Shown here: positions 40,027 through 49,940 of the stretch, in pieces | How the letters are laid out: each line of letters starts with the position of its first letter | How positions within the stretch are numbered: the stretch's first letter is position 1 | Source of the DNA: Nocardiopsis sp. NRRL B-16309 | GTDB lineage: Bacteria > Actinomycetota > Actinomycetes > Streptosporangiales > Streptosporangiaceae | Direction: 5' to 3' | Assembly (NCBI RefSeq): GCF_001279585.1 | Contig: NZ_LGEC01000016.1 | Coordinates: 248,001 to 312,000 of the forward strand | Length of the DNA stretch: 64,000 bases | Translations under genes and position numbers: made by a program | Notes under the pieces: model-generated | What the model was told of the DNA's origin: nothing | What the model saw: the letters and a program-made list of their open reading frames with translations, nothing else | The model's database searches: none

Positions 40027-41142
40027 CTACGGCTCCGCCGTGACATCCTTCCGGGGGTCCGGCGTCCGGGAGCCGTCGGGGCCGGGGCGGCGCGCGCCGG
40101 CGTCCGCGGCGTCGTCGGCCGCTGCCTGCACGGGCGCGGGGCCGGACGGGGCCGGTTCCAGGGGATCGCCCGGGTCCGGGGAACCGGTGTCCCGGGCCCG
40201 CCAGGCGCGGCCCAGTCCGACCAGGACGGCCAGTGCGCCCAGCGGCCCCAGCACCGCGGGCGCCCAGGAGTCCAGCGCGCGCAGCAGGACCGAGCGCACC
40301 CGGGCCTGCTCGGCGTTGGCCGCGACCTGCGGTTCCTCCAGGGCGAGCGCGGCCCTGAGCAGCGGGATCCCGCCCTGGCCGTCGCGCGGGCGCAGGGTCT
40401 CCTCCCGCTCTTCCGTGGCGTTGACGACGACGCCCGTGACGGGCTCCACCCAGAACGTGCGCGTGACCTCCAGCCACCGGGTGGCGGTCACGGTGCCCTC
40501 GGCCCCGGCGGAGAACAGCACGGCCGGGACCGGGCGCGCCGAGTCCGGGACCTGGGTGGCGCTCACCGTCTGGGTGTACCGGCCGGTCCGGAGCCCGGCC
40601 ACCTCCTCCCAGTCGTCGAACTCCAGCAGCGGGGCGGCGCGCACCTCGGCGTCGTAGTAGGGGTAGTCGCCCTCGTCGGCGCCGGCGGGCCAGAAGTGCA
40701 CCAGGCCCGCCTGGCGCACGGCGCGGTCGCCGTTGACGTGCTCGCCGCAGCAGTTCACGGCGCGCCCGGTCTCGCGGTCGACGATGACGCGCCGGCTGGA
40801 GTGGTCGATCATGCGGTCCGGCAGCGAGGTGTCCACGACCATCTCCCACGCCGACCAGTCACGACCGTGGGCGGTGGCGTCGACGCGGGTCACGCGCCGC
40901 ATCTCGACGCCCTCGACCCAGGCCCACCGGGACGTGTCCAGGTAACCGGCCTCCGCGTCGACCATGGCCACGGAGAACTCGGTGGAGGCCGGGATGAGGG
41001 CCACGCGGTCGTGGACGTACAGGGGCAGCAGCGCGGCCAGGGTCAGCAGGAACGCCCCCGCGGCCACGGCGAGGGTGCCCGTGGGCAGCGATCGCCGCGG
41101 CGCGGTGAGGGGGCCGACCTGGCTCCCGGTGCCGGTGGTCAT
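40027..41142 (-). CDS. DUF3068 (PorA-like) membrane protein
   Basis: 371 aa. An N-terminal membrane segment (TLAVAAGAFLLTLAALLPLYV) and a C-terminal one (AVLGPLGALAVLVGLG) bracket a large extracytoplasmic beta-rich domain. It has paired Cys in VNCCGEHVNGD and VWFWPAG-like text typical of DUF3068. A Pro/Asp-rich cytoplasmic tail follows. Its ATG overlaps the stop of the AftD-like gene (ATGA), so it is part of an envelope-glycan operon. Confidence 0.85.
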   Translation of the reverse strand: MTTGTGSQVGPLTAPRRSLPTGTLAVAAGAFLLTLAALLPLYVHDRVALIPASTEFSVAMVDAEAGYLDTSRWAWVEGVEMRRVTRVDATAHGRDWSAWEMVVDTSLPDRMIDHSSRRVIVDRETGRAVNCCGEHVNGDRAVRQAGLVHFWPAGADEGDYPYYDAEVRAAPLLEFDDWEEVAGLRTGRYTQTVSATQVPDSARPVPAVLFSAGAEGTVTATRWLEVTRTFWVEPVTGVVVNATEEREETLRPRDGQGGIPLLRAALALEEPQVAANAEQARVRSVLLRALDSWAPAVLGPLGALAVLVGLGRAWRARDTGSPDPGDPLEPAPSGPAPVQAAADDAADAGARRPGPDGSRTPDPRKDVTAEP

Positions 41143-44100
41143 GTCCGGGCCTCCTCGGTGTCGGCCGTCGCGGGTCCGTCGGCGTCCCGGCCCCGGTCCG
41201 CGTGACCGTTGGCCGCGTGACCGTTGGCCGCGGGTCCGTCGGCCGCGATCGCTCCGTCCGGCTCGGGCTCAACGCCGGACTCGGGCTGGATCGCTCCGTC
41301 CGGCTCGCGCGGGTCCCCGGAGTGGGCGTCCGCGACGGCCCCCGGAGCCGGGCCGGGCCCGGTCGTCCGGCCCGCGGCGGTACCGCCCGCCGTGCCCGCA
41401 CGACCGGACATGCCTGCGGCGGTTTCCTGGGCCGGGTCCGCACCCGTCGTCCAGCCCGCGGTGGAGCCGGAGGCGGTGCCGACTCGGCTGCCGGTCCGGG
41501 TTCCGGCGCGTACGCCGGGCGGGTCGTCGTCGGCGTCCTCGTCGAGGCCGCGCTGGCCCAGGGCGAGTACCAGCCGTGCCAGGGCCGGCAGGCACAGCGC
41601 CTGGGGCACCCAGCCGCGCAGGGGGCCGCCGAACACCTGGGAGACGTCGTGGAAGGGCATGTACAGGGCCAGGTAGGTCCCGGCGCCCATCGCCAGTCCG
41701 GCCAGGGCCAGCGACACGGTCACCGGCCACGGCCCCGCCAGGTGGGGCAGCAGCCGCCCGCCCATCGACGGGCGCCCGGGTTTGGCGTGCCGCAGTGCCT
41801 TGGGCGCCCGGCGGCCCAGCCACCACACGCACAGCAGGATGGCGCCCACCAGGGCGGCTCCGGTCCAACCGGCGACCCACACGCCGTAGGCCAGTCCGAG
41901 GGGCAGGACGGCCCCGCGGCCGAGCCAGCCGGGTTCGGCGGCGGGCAGGGCGCGCTGGCCGCGCGGCGGCGACGTGCGCGCGGGTCGGCCCCGGGGCCAC
42001 AGGGCCACGATGACGAGCAGCGCGGCCATCTGGAAGCCGACCAGCAGGGCCGCGTGGTAGGCGTGGTCGGGCGCGTACTCCAGGGTGACGGTCCCCGCGC
42101 TTCCCGCGGGCAGGACCCAGCCCTGCTTCCAGCCCTCCAGCCGGATCGGCTCCAGCGGCCCGTCCGAGCCCTCCAACCGGGCGGTCCAGCCCTCGTTGAA
42201 GTTCTCGTTGACCACGAGCAGGCTGTCCTCGTCCACGTCCACGTCGAAGCTGCGGCCGCTGGGCCCCCAGCCGTGCACCGCCTCCACCTCGGCCATGGCG
42301 ACCTCGGAGCGGTCGGCGAGCGCGTCGGCGGAGTCCACCACGGCCGAGCGGACCTCGTAGCGGTTGCCCGGGTCGACCTCCAGACGGTTGGTGCCCCCGT
42401 CCAGGTCGAAGTCGGTGCAGGACTCATAGCGCAGCGGCAGGCCGGTGAGCTGGTCGGCCAGCGTGCCCTCGCTGATGCGCGACTCCACGCGCTCGCCGTT
42501 GACCCGCAGGGTCGGTCCCAGCCCGCACGCGGTGGAGGCGTCGCCGGAGGGCACCGCTTCCACGGGCTCGACGCCGGGCAGGCCGATGGAGCCGATCTCC
42601 AGCGCCTGGCCCTCGGGCCGCTCGAACGTCACGCGCAGGGTGTCGGTGGTCAGGGACGCGAAGTCCACGCGGCCGCTGCCGTCGAGCCAGCCCTCGCGGA
42701 CGGTGTCCCCGCCCTCGACGGTGACCCTGATCGGCCGCAGCACGCTGTCGGCGCGGGGGAAGTCGACCTCCAGGTACCCGAGCGTGGTGGGTTCGCCGAG
42801 ATCGATGTCGAGCCAGGGCTCCTTCTCCTCCGGGTCGGGGTACCAGACGGTGCTCTCGTCGTCGTCCAGGGCGCCACGGCCCATCGACGCCGGGTGCTCC
42901 ACGGCGGTGGAGGAGGAGGTCACGGTCGGGTACCCGCCGGCGCGGTTGGCGGCGTTCTCCGCCTCGCGGGGGTCGGTGAGCACGACCTCGCCGGAGACCC
43001 GGTGCGGTCCCGACGCGGACTCCTCCGACAGCTCGAAGGTGCGGTCCAGGCGGCGCGCGTCCTCGCCCCGCACCTGGAGCCGCGAGTTGCACACCCACAC
43101 GTGGGAGCCCTCCATGCACCCTGGCGCGGTGCCGGTGGAGCCGGTGAAGACCAGGGTGCCGGTGTCGGCGGGGCCGGGCACCACGAGGGTGCGGTCGACC
43201 TCCAGGCCGGGGAGGGAGAGCTCCGCGATCCCCACCCGCGTGCCGAAGCGGTACTCCGGTTCCCACGCGAGTTCGTCCACCCGCACGCGCAGGGTCGAGG
43301 TGAGCCCGGGCGGGGCCACGATGTCCTGGGGTTCGTCGGTCCCGGCGACGGGGACGTCGGCCTCGCCGTTGTCGGTGACGAGCGTGACGCGGGAGGGCGG
43401 CGGTTCACCGGGCAGCTGCTCGAAGGCGAGGCTGAGCCCGTCGAGGTCGCGCGGTTCGGTGAACTCGACCTCCAGCCACTCGCCGAGGGCGCCCGTGAAC
43501 GCGCTGGAGCGCCAGGAGGTGGCCAGGTCGCCGTCCAGGGCCGCGTGCGGGGCGTTGCCGGGGTCGCGGTCGGAGCCGCGGGCGTCGGCGCCGCTCTCGG
43601 CGGAGGAGGCGGTGACCGAGGCGATGCCCAGGTCCTGGGCGTGGGCGACGTGGTCCTCCCACGCCGGGTCGAGGACGTCGGGCGCGGGGACGTCGCGTTC
43701 GAGCTCCTGGTCCTCGGTCAGCGTCGCCGAGACGTTGCGGCGGACGTCGGAGTAGACGACCTCGCGGCGGCGCGCGGTGTCGGTGACGACCGTGTCGGCG
43801 GCGGAGACCTCCTCGGCGCCGGGGTCGTCGCCGAGCAGGACGGGGCGGTCGTCGGTGATCAGGCCCTGTTCGGCCAGGTGGAGCAGGGACTCGGGCCCGC
43901 CGGTGACGCGCACGGCCTCGTCGGCGGGCACGGTGCCGACGGTCGGTGCGGCGTCGGCGACCTCGTAGACGGTCAGGGCCCGGTAGGGCTGGTCGAACCA
44001 CTGGGAGGCCGACTGGTGGTCCAGGGAGCCGATGACGGGGCCGAACTCCGCCGCCTCGGTGATGCCGGGCGAGGTGCGCAGGGCCTGGTGCACGCGGGCG

Positions 44101-45791
44101 GGCCAGCCGCCGTTGTTGCCGGTGCGCTGGAGGTCGTTGCGGACGATCAGGTGGGTGACGCCCAGGCGGGCGAAGGTGTCGGCGAGCCCCGGCGAGCCGC
44201 GACCGGAGGAGACCCGCTGGTCGATCTCGTGGGTGAGGCGGGAGACCCCCGCCGAGCCCCAGGGGATGATCTGGTGGTTGGTCCAGGCGCCCGAGAGCAG
44301 CGGCTGCATGGGTTCGTCCAGCGGGCGGCCCCACTCGTACTCACCGCGCGCCGACCCCGGCAGGGCCATCGTCATGCCGCGCTCGTCGGAGCGCTCGTTC
44401 AGCCAGTCGGCGGCCTCGGTCCAGTGCTCGGGCATCCGCTCGTAGCCGCCCGCCGGGGCGATGCCGACGGCGCCGATGGGCAGCAGCGTGACCAGGAAGG
44501 CGACGGCGGCCAGGGCCGTGACCGACCGGCGCACGCGCGCCGAGACGGGTGCCGAGCGGCGGTCGGCCCAGTCGCGGGCCACGACCACCGGCAGGTGGGC
44601 CAGCCCCAGGACGAGGGGCAGGCGGATCAGCGCGTCGAACTTGTGGACGTTGCGGAAGGGCGCGAGCGCGCCGTCGAGGAGGTCGCGCATGCCGCCCGCG
44701 AAGAGTCCGGTGAGGTCGCCGGTGTGGCCCGCGACGATCACCGCCGTCCCGGTGAGCAGGCACGCGATGAGGAAGAGGCGTTCGGGGGTGCGGCGGTTGA
44801 TGAGTCCGGCCAGGCCGAGTCCGGCGACCAGGGCGGTGACGGCGATCAGCCAGGGGGTGGTGGACAGCTCGGCGCCCGAGGGCAGCGCGGTGTTGCCCTG
44901 GTCCGGCAGGAAGCCCATCCAGTTGGAGGTCCCGCGCAGCGCGTTGACCAGCGAGGTGACGCCGGTGGTGACGGCGGCGTCCTCGGTGTAGGGCATGAAC
45001 GAGTACACGTACCGCGACATGAGCAGCAGCGGGGCGACGTACCAGAACGAGGCCAGCACGACCGCGACCGACCACCAGGCGATCAGCCGCCGTTTGCGGG
45101 GGCCGCGGGCGCGGGTCAGCAGGTAGAGGCCGGGAACGACCAGCACGGCCAGTTCGGAGGCCGCGTTGGTGCCGCCGCACAGCAGGAAGGCCGTGCCGGA
45201 CAGGAAGGCCATCCGGAGGGGGGAACGGCCGTGGCGGGCGCCGAGGACCAGGGGCAGCAGGATCCACGGCATGAGCAGCATCGGCTGCAGCTCGGCGGAG
45301 TTGTAGGACAGCAGCGTGAGCACGCGCGGCGCGAGGGCGTAGGCGAGCCCGGCGAGGATGCGGGTGTTGACGGTGCCCAGGCCCAGGGCTCCGGCGACCT
45401 TGTACACGCCGGTGAACGCGGCGATGAGCAGGACCGCCATCCACAGCCGCTGGATGAGCCAGTCGGGCATGCCGGCCAGGTCGAGCAGCAGGTGGAAGGG
45501 GCCGTTGGGGAAGAAGTACCCGTAGGCCTGGTTCTGGATCTGCCCGAAGTAGGAGGCGTCCCACAGGAAGAGGGCGCGCTCCAGGAACCCCAGCGGGTTG
45601 GCCGTCAGGTCGATCTTGGTGTCGCTGACGATCCGGCCGGGGTCGATGCTGGCCGCCAGCGCGCCCAGGAGCACGCACACCGTGAGGACCTTCAGCCGCG
45701 CCCGCAGCGTCTCGTCCAGTCCTCCGCCGGGGGCGGACGGTGTCCTGGAATCCGCCGGTTCGCGCCTGACGGTGGATTCCGCCGAAGTCAC
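41139..45791 (-). CDS. aftD: AftD-like GT-C arabinofuranosyltransferase (DUF3367)
   Basis: 1550 aa. Residues 25-450 hold about 11 membrane segments and the GT-C catalytic loop, in which LFLWDASYFGQIQNQAYGYF then FPNGPFH is typical of AftD. A large extracellular part follows, with two discoidin-like carbohydrate-binding modules at about 715-850 and 950-1070 (ALDGDLATSWRSSAF and ALDDDESTVWYPDP). Four more membrane segments lie at about 1255-1420, then a Gly/Ala-rich cytoplasmic tail. In mycobacteria AftD adds alpha-1,3-arabinofuranose to arabinan; the acceptor here is unknown. GTG 45791 overlaps the GT4 stop. Confidence 0.85.
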   Translation of the reverse strand: MTSAESTVRREPADSRTPSAPGGGLDETLRARLKVLTVCVLLGALAASIDPGRIVSDTKIDLTANPLGFLERALFLWDASYFGQIQNQAYGYFFPNGPFHLLLDLAGMPDWLIQRLWMAVLLIAAFTGVYKVAGALGLGTVNTRILAGLAYALAPRVLTLLSYNSAELQPMLLMPWILLPLVLGARHGRSPLRMAFLSGTAFLLCGGTNAASELAVLVVPGLYLLTRARGPRKRRLIAWWSVAVVLASFWYVAPLLLMSRYVYSFMPYTEDAAVTTGVTSLVNALRGTSNWMGFLPDQGNTALPSGAELSTTPWLIAVTALVAGLGLAGLINRRTPERLFLIACLLTGTAVIVAGHTGDLTGLFAGGMRDLLDGALAPFRNVHKFDALIRLPLVLGLAHLPVVVARDWADRRSAPVSARVRRSVTALAAVAFLVTLLPIGAVGIAPAGGYERMPEHWTEAADWLNERSDERGMTMALPGSARGEYEWGRPLDEPMQPLLSGAWTNHQIIPWGSAGVSRLTHEIDQRVSSGRGSPGLADTFARLGVTHLIVRNDLQRTGNNGGWPARVHQALRTSPGITEAAEFGPVIGSLDHQSASQWFDQPYRALTVYEVADAAPTVGTVPADEAVRVTGGPESLLHLAEQGLITDDRPVLLGDDPGAEEVSAADTVVTDTARRREVVYSDVRRNVSATLTEDQELERDVPAPDVLDPAWEDHVAHAQDLGIASVTASSAESGADARGSDRDPGNAPHAALDGDLATSWRSSAFTGALGEWLEVEFTEPRDLDGLSLAFEQLPGEPPPSRVTLVTDNGEADVPVAGTDEPQDIVAPPGLTSTLRVRVDELAWEPEYRFGTRVGIAELSLPGLEVDRTLVVPGPADTGTLVFTGSTGTAPGCMEGSHVWVCNSRLQVRGEDARRLDRTFELSEESASGPHRVSGEVVLTDPREAENAANRAGGYPTVTSSSTAVEHPASMGRGALDDDESTVWYPDPEEKEPWLDIDLGEPTTLGYLEVDFPRADSVLRPIRVTVEGGDTVREGWLDGSGRVDFASLTTDTLRVTFERPEGQALEIGSIGLPGVEPVEAVPSGDASTACGLGPTLRVNGERVESRISEGTLADQLTGLPLRYESCTDFDLDGGTNRLEVDPGNRYEVRSAVVDSADALADRSEVAMAEVEAVHGWGPSGRSFDVDVDEDSLLVVNENFNEGWTARLEGSDGPLEPIRLEGWKQGWVLPAGSAGTVTLEYAPDHAYHAALLVGFQMAALLVIVALWPRGRPARTSPPRGQRALPAAEPGWLGRGAVLPLGLAYGVWVAGWTGAALVGAILLCVWWLGRRAPKALRHAKPGRPSMGGRLLPHLAGPWPVTVSLALAGLAMGAGTYLALYMPFHDVSQVFGGPLRGWVPQALCLPALARLVLALGQRGLDEDADDDPPGVRAGTRTGSRVGTASGSTAGWTTGADPAQETAAGMSGRAGTAGGTAAGRTTGPGPAPGAVADAHSGDPREPDGAIQPESGVEPEPDGAIAADGPAANGHAANGHADRGRDADGPATADTEEART

Positions 45792-47122
45792 ATCGTCTCT
45801 TTCTTGCCTGCCGCGGAGTCGTGTCCACCGGGGGTGGTGGCCGGGTCGGGGAGCCGGAGTTCGGCGGCGACCAGGCGGGTCATCCTCGCGCCGCTGGCCT
45901 CCCAGGTGAACTGGTCGGCCCACGCCCGGCAGGCGCGGCGGACCTCCGCGGCCCTCCGGGGGTCGGAGAGCTCCTTGAGGGCCCGGTCGACGACGTCGGC
46001 GAGGTCCTCTCCCTCGCGTACGAGCCACCCGGTCTCACCGTCGCGTACCGAATCGCGAAGTCCGTCCACATCGTAGGCCACGGTGGGGACGCCGAGCCGG
46101 GCCGCCTCGATGACGGTCAGGCCCCAGCCCTCGAACTCCGAGGCGGTCACGTGCAGGTCGCAGGAGGCCAGGAGGCGGTTCTTGTCCGCCTCCGGGAGGA
46201 AGCCGTGCAGGCGGACGGCGTCGGCGAGGTCGTCGCGCTCGATCTGCTCGGCGAGGTGCTCGCCCTCCGGACCGCGGCCGATGATGTGCACCCGCAGGCC
46301 CGGGTGTGACGCCCGCAGGCCGGCGGCGAGGCCGACGACCCTGGAGACGCGCTTCTGCACGACGAGGCGGCCGAGGCTGACGATGGCCGGGGCGCCGGCG
46401 GCCGCGGGGCCCCCGTCCCCGTCCGCGGTGCGCGCGGGGAGCTGGGAGGGGACCGGGAGGGGTGCCGGGACGCCGCCGTTGTGGATGATCTCGATGGGCG
46501 CGCGCCAGCCGAGCTTGTCGCGCATCGCCGCGCGGGAGGACTCCGAGACGGTCACGGTGGTGCAGTCGCGGTAGACCCGGGAGGCGACCGCGGACTCCAT
46601 GAAGCGCCCGAACCAGGCCAGCGGCGCCGGGAAGTAGGCGTTGAACTGGAGGTCGTGGACGTGGTGGACGACGCTGACGACGCGGGTCCGGCGTCTCAGC
46701 ACCAGGCGCGACAGGAACGGGATGCCGTTCATGCAGTCGAAGGCGAGGTGGTACTCGCGTCGCCACAGGGCGAGCCAGGCCATGACGCGGGGGTAGACGG
46801 TGAACCGGCCGCCCATCCGTCGGATGACGATGCCGTCCTTGGTCTCCACGCGCGCCTGGTGGGGTTCGCGGCTGGTGAGGAAGGTGACGATGGCACCGCG
46901 TCCGGCCAGGTGGCGGCTGATCCGCCAGGCGTACTCCTCGGCGCCTCCGGCGGCGCTCTGCCAGGGGTCGCGCCAGTTGATCATGACGAGCCGCACGCCG
47001 TCCAGGCGCGGGCCCGGGTCCGCGGCGGGCGGCTCCGGAACCGTCACCGGTGCGGCCGCGACCGGGGCCGCGACCGTGGAGGTGTCGGGTTCGACCCGGT
47101 GGTGGACCTTCTGGAAGACCAC
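45788..47122 (-). CDS. GT4-family glycosyltransferase
   Basis: 444 aa. The N-lobe starts VRLVMINWRDPWQSAAGGAE with the nucleotide-sugar loop GGAEEYAWRISRHLA. The C-lobe has VSLGRLVVQKRVSRVVGLAA and the GT4 Glu motif in SEFEGWGLTVIEAARLGVPT (E-x7-E). No membrane segment is present, so it acts on the inner membrane face. GTG 47122 has AAGGAG five bases upstream. It is the first gene of GT4-AftD-DUF3068, all joined by 4-base overlaps. Confidence 0.93.
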   Translation of the reverse strand: MVFQKVHHRVEPDTSTVAAPVAAAPVTVPEPPAADPGPRLDGVRLVMINWRDPWQSAAGGAEEYAWRISRHLAGRGAIVTFLTSREPHQARVETKDGIVIRRMGGRFTVYPRVMAWLALWRREYHLAFDCMNGIPFLSRLVLRRRTRVVSVVHHVHDLQFNAYFPAPLAWFGRFMESAVASRVYRDCTTVTVSESSRAAMRDKLGWRAPIEIIHNGGVPAPLPVPSQLPARTADGDGGPAAAGAPAIVSLGRLVVQKRVSRVVGLAAGLRASHPGLRVHIIGRGPEGEHLAEQIERDDLADAVRLHGFLPEADKNRLLASCDLHVTASEFEGWGLTVIEAARLGVPTVAYDVDGLRDSVRDGETGWLVREGEDLADVVDRALKELSDPRRAAEVRRACRAWADQFTWEASGARMTRLVAAELRLPDPATTPGGHDSAAGKKETM

Positions 47123-47288
47123 GAGCTCTCCTTCCGCGCGGGGTCCGGTGGGAGTCGGACATCGTCGCCGTCCGCGCTGGGATGAACACTCGACGTGAGG
47201 GTCTGCGTGTAGCGCTGAGCGCACGCGGGACGGACCCGTCGACGGTCGGGTGGGAATGGGGGGCGGACTGAACCGCGGACCAGTGGAC

Positions 47289-47317
47289 GGGGCGCCCCGC
47301 GGGGAGCGAGGCGCCCC
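47289..47317 (-). terminator. hairpin after the DUF2613 gene
   Basis: GGGGCGCC pairs with GGCGCCCC around a 13-nt loop, 23 bp beyond the stop of the small DUF2613 gene on the minus strand. Confidence 0.6.
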
Positions 47318-47339
47318 TGGTCCTCACTGCACGGGCGGC

Positions 47340-47480
47340 CTAGCGGTCGCCGTAGTTGTAGAGGGTTTCGTTCACCGGTTCCGCGGTCGCCGTCGACTCG
47401 GTGGCGAGGTTGGTGGCCACGACGGTGGCACCTCCCGCCAGAGCCGCGCCGATCACACAGGCGGCGATTACCTTGATCAC
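47340..47480 (-). CDS. DUF2613 small secreted peptide
   Basis: 46 aa. It reads IKVIAACVIGAALAGGATVV then ATNLATES and ends LYNYGDR: one hydrophobic N-terminal helix and a short Ser/Thr/Glu-rich exported tail. The GTG at 47480 overlaps the TGA of the polytopic-protein gene (GTGA) and has AAGGAG upstream. A peptide of this family (Rv0236A) sits next to aftD in M. tuberculosis, so the association with AftD is conserved. Its function is unknown. Confidence 0.85.
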   Translation of the reverse strand: MIKVIAACVIGAALAGGATVVATNLATESTATAEPVNETLYNYGDR

Positions 47481-49903
47481 TTGGGGATCTCCTTCCGCGC
47501 GCCCGGCTTCGAGGCGAAGCCGAAGCGCTGGAAACCGAGACTAGAACCTGATCTAGCTATAGACCAGATGATTGCCCCAACTGTAACTAACCCCCCGGTA
47601 ACTTCCAACCCCGGAATGTCAGGTTTGTCCGCGTTGATGTGCTGTTCCGGAACCCGCAGAAGGGTCAGATCCGCAGAGTGCAGCACGATCTCCATGCCAG
47701 CGCCCTGTGACCAGAACTGGTTATCAATGGGGGCCGAGACCACCACGTACCGCACGCCGAGCCCGCCGAGCACGTGCGCGAGCTCCTCGGTCCGGCCCTC
47801 CTCGGCGAGTGCGGGCAGGCCGGTGGCGGGGTCCACCTCCAGGGCCCGGGCCGCCTCCCGGGCGCGCGCGTCCTCGCCCTCGACCACCACCGCTCCCCCG
47901 CCGGGGGTGCCGACGACCAGGTCGTCGTTCCACAGCGTGCGGCGGTCGAAGGCCTTGGTCGCCGGGTCGAGCACGACGACGGGCGCACCCGACCACTCCA
48001 GGCCGCGGTAGGCGCTCCACGGCAGCACGAGCACCGCACCGGGTACGTCGTCGGCCGCGACGGCCTCCTGTGCGCGCGTCCACGCCTCCGGGTAGCCGAC
48101 CGGGTCCAGGCGCCCGCCCGCGCCCCACAGCAGCCCGGGCAGCACCACGATCGGCGCCAGCACGGCGAAGGCCGCCGCGGCCGCCCCGACCGCACCCGGA
48201 GGTCGGTCGGCCGGAACAGCGGAGGGGCCCGCGGGGGGCGCGCCGGGTTCCGCGGGCCGCGGCGAAGGGAAGGCCCCGAACACTCGCTGCACGGCGGCGC
48301 CCAGCCCCAGCGCCTGCACCAGCGCGAGGGGGGCGACGTAGAGCTGACCGTCCCGGAGCGGGCCGAACCCCGGCCAGAACCCGATCAGGGCCCGCACCAG
48401 CGCCTGGCCGGTGGGAGTCGCCCCCAGCAGGGCGAGGCCCAGGCCGGCCGCCGCCGCCACGGACAGGCCCGCCCCGAAAGCCGGACGGGCGCGGCGCATC
48501 CACCACACCCATCCCGCGAGGGACACGAGCACCAGCAGCAGCCGAGCGGTCGCCGTCACCGGTTCGCCGTACCCCGCGGGGACCGCGCCCGAGTTCCACA
48601 CGCCGCCCAGCAGTACGAGCGAGCCCACGACCCCGAAGGGGGTGTCCGAGCGCGCCGCGAAGGCCGCGACCCCCGCCGGATCGGTCGCCGCCCCGCTCAC
48701 GAGCGACGGCAGCAGCCAGGGCAGGGAGACCAGGACCAGCGCCAGGGCCAGGAGCAGCCCCCGCCCCCACCAGTGCGCGGCCAGGCCGCCGTGCCCCTCC
48801 GGTTCCGGTCCCGCGGCCCCAGGCGTGGGGCTCGTGAGCCCGGTGGGAGCTTCGGAACCGGTAGGCCCAGCGGGGTCGGCAGGTCCCGTGTGCCCGGCGG
48901 AGCTGGAGGGCCCGGCGGAGCTGGGGGGTTCGGCGGAACTGGAAGGCCCGGCGGAACTGGAAGGCCCGGCGGAACTGGAAGGCCCGGCGGAACCGGAGGG
49001 CCCGGCGGAACTGGGGGGTTCGGCGGAACCGGAGGGCCCGGCGGAGCTGGGGGGTTCGGCGAAACCGGAGGGCCCGGCGGAACCGGAGGGCCCGGCGGAA
49101 CTGGGGAGTTCGGCGGAGCTGGAGGGCCCGGCGGAACTGGAGGGCCCGGCGGAACTGGAGGGTTCGGCGGCTCCTGTGCGTGGTGTGGGCCCTGTGGGGG
49201 AAGTGAGGCCGGTAGGCCCGGGCGTAGTGGGAACCCTGGTGTCCGCGGGGCCGGTGGGGGCGGAACGCGTCAGCGCGACGGGGCCCGCGGTCAGCGCGGT
49301 CAGGATCACCGAGGAGAAGCCCCCGACCGCCGCGGGGATCAGCGCGCACACCAGGCGGGCCAGGGAGAGCCCGGTCGAGCGCGGCCCCGCCGTCCCGAGC
49401 CGGGACACCGCGCCCACGACCCAGGGCAGGCCCGCGTAGCCGAGCAGTACCGCCCACTGGCCCAGCAGCAGGCGCTCGGCCACGAAGGGGTTCCACACGA
49501 AGGCCGTACCGGCCGCCGCCGACGCCAGCAGGGCCGCCGCGCGTCCCGGAGCACGATCCGTCCCGCGATCCGGCCCCCGCCCCGGAGCGCCCCGAGCGTC
49601 CAGGGCGCCGAGCAGGAGCCGCGCCGCTCCCGCGCCGCCCACCGCGAACACCGCCAGCAGGGCCAGCGACTGCACCGCGTCCCCCGGCAGCACCAGGGAG
49701 GCCAGTGCCACCACCGCGTCGCTGGGGATCGCGCGGGGGAACCCGTCCGCCCCGCGCAGCACCGTGGCCAGGGGCAGGTCGGGCACGAACACCATGTCGT
49801 AGCGCAGGACGTAGCCGGGCCCGAGCGCGGGTCCCAGGGCCAGGGCCCCGGCGAGCACGCCCACCGCCCACGGCAGGAGCCGTTCCGGCCACCGTCCGCT
49901 CAT
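47477..49903 (-). CDS. large polytopic envelope protein with a hexapeptide-repeat loop
   Basis: 808 aa. Around twelve hydrophobic segments are interrupted at about residues 245-338 by a low-complexity loop of about 15 hexapeptides (GPSSSA, EPPSSA, GPSGSA). The extracytoplasmic C-terminal part (about 615-790) contains GAVLVLPWSAYRGLEWSGAP and VRYVVVSAPIDNQFW, reminiscent of GT-C or YfhO-type glycosyltransferases. No catalytic acidic motif is certain. It lies between the SGNH hydrolase and DUF2613 genes on the same strand. ATG 49903. A role in surface polysaccharide is inferred from context. Confidence 0.75.
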   Translation of the reverse strand: MSGRWPERLLPWAVGVLAGALALGPALGPGYVLRYDMVFVPDLPLATVLRGADGFPRAIPSDAVVALASLVLPGDAVQSLALLAVFAVGGAGAARLLLGALDARGAPGRGPDRGTDRAPGRAAALLASAAAGTAFVWNPFVAERLLLGQWAVLLGYAGLPWVVGAVSRLGTAGPRSTGLSLARLVCALIPAAVGGFSSVILTALTAGPVALTRSAPTGPADTRVPTTPGPTGLTSPTGPTPRTGAAEPSSSAGPSSSAGPSSSAELPSSAGPSGSAGPSGFAEPPSSAGPSGSAEPPSSAGPSGSAGPSSSAGPSSSAGPSSSAEPPSSAGPSSSAGHTGPADPAGPTGSEAPTGLTSPTPGAAGPEPEGHGGLAAHWWGRGLLLALALVLVSLPWLLPSLVSGAATDPAGVAAFAARSDTPFGVVGSLVLLGGVWNSGAVPAGYGEPVTATARLLLVLVSLAGWVWWMRRARPAFGAGLSVAAAAGLGLALLGATPTGQALVRALIGFWPGFGPLRDGQLYVAPLALVQALGLGAAVQRVFGAFPSPRPAEPGAPPAGPSAVPADRPPGAVGAAAAAFAVLAPIVVLPGLLWGAGGRLDPVGYPEAWTRAQEAVAADDVPGAVLVLPWSAYRGLEWSGAPVVVLDPATKAFDRRTLWNDDLVVGTPGGGAVVVEGEDARAREAARALEVDPATGLPALAEEGRTEELAHVLGGLGVRYVVVSAPIDNQFWSQGAGMEIVLHSADLTLLRVPEQHINADKPDIPGLEVTGGLVTVGAIIWSIARSGSSLGFQRFGFASKPGARKEIPK
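48892..49171 (-). repeat. 18-bp in-frame tandem repeat (~15 units)
   Basis: The plus-strand unit is roughly GGCCCGGCGGAACTGGAA. Units drift between CTGG and CCGG and between GGCCCG and GGTTCG. On the coding (minus) strand they encode hexapeptides GPSSSA, EPPSSA, GPSGSA and ELPSSA. There is no spacer sequence, so this is a coding minisatellite and not a CRISPR array. Confidence 0.9.
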
Positions 49904-49940
49904 CCGCCGCCCCCGCTCCCCCGGCTTCCCCGGCCGGTCC

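Noticed and set aside
41202..46076. 1624-codon plus-strand frame opposite the AftD-like gene
   Set aside because: Shadow of the coding strand. The minus strand has membrane segments, domains and four-base overlaps with both neighbours.
48892..49171. Possible CRISPR array from regular 18-bp repeats
   Set aside because: There are no spacers, the units are contiguous and in frame, and no cas genes are present.
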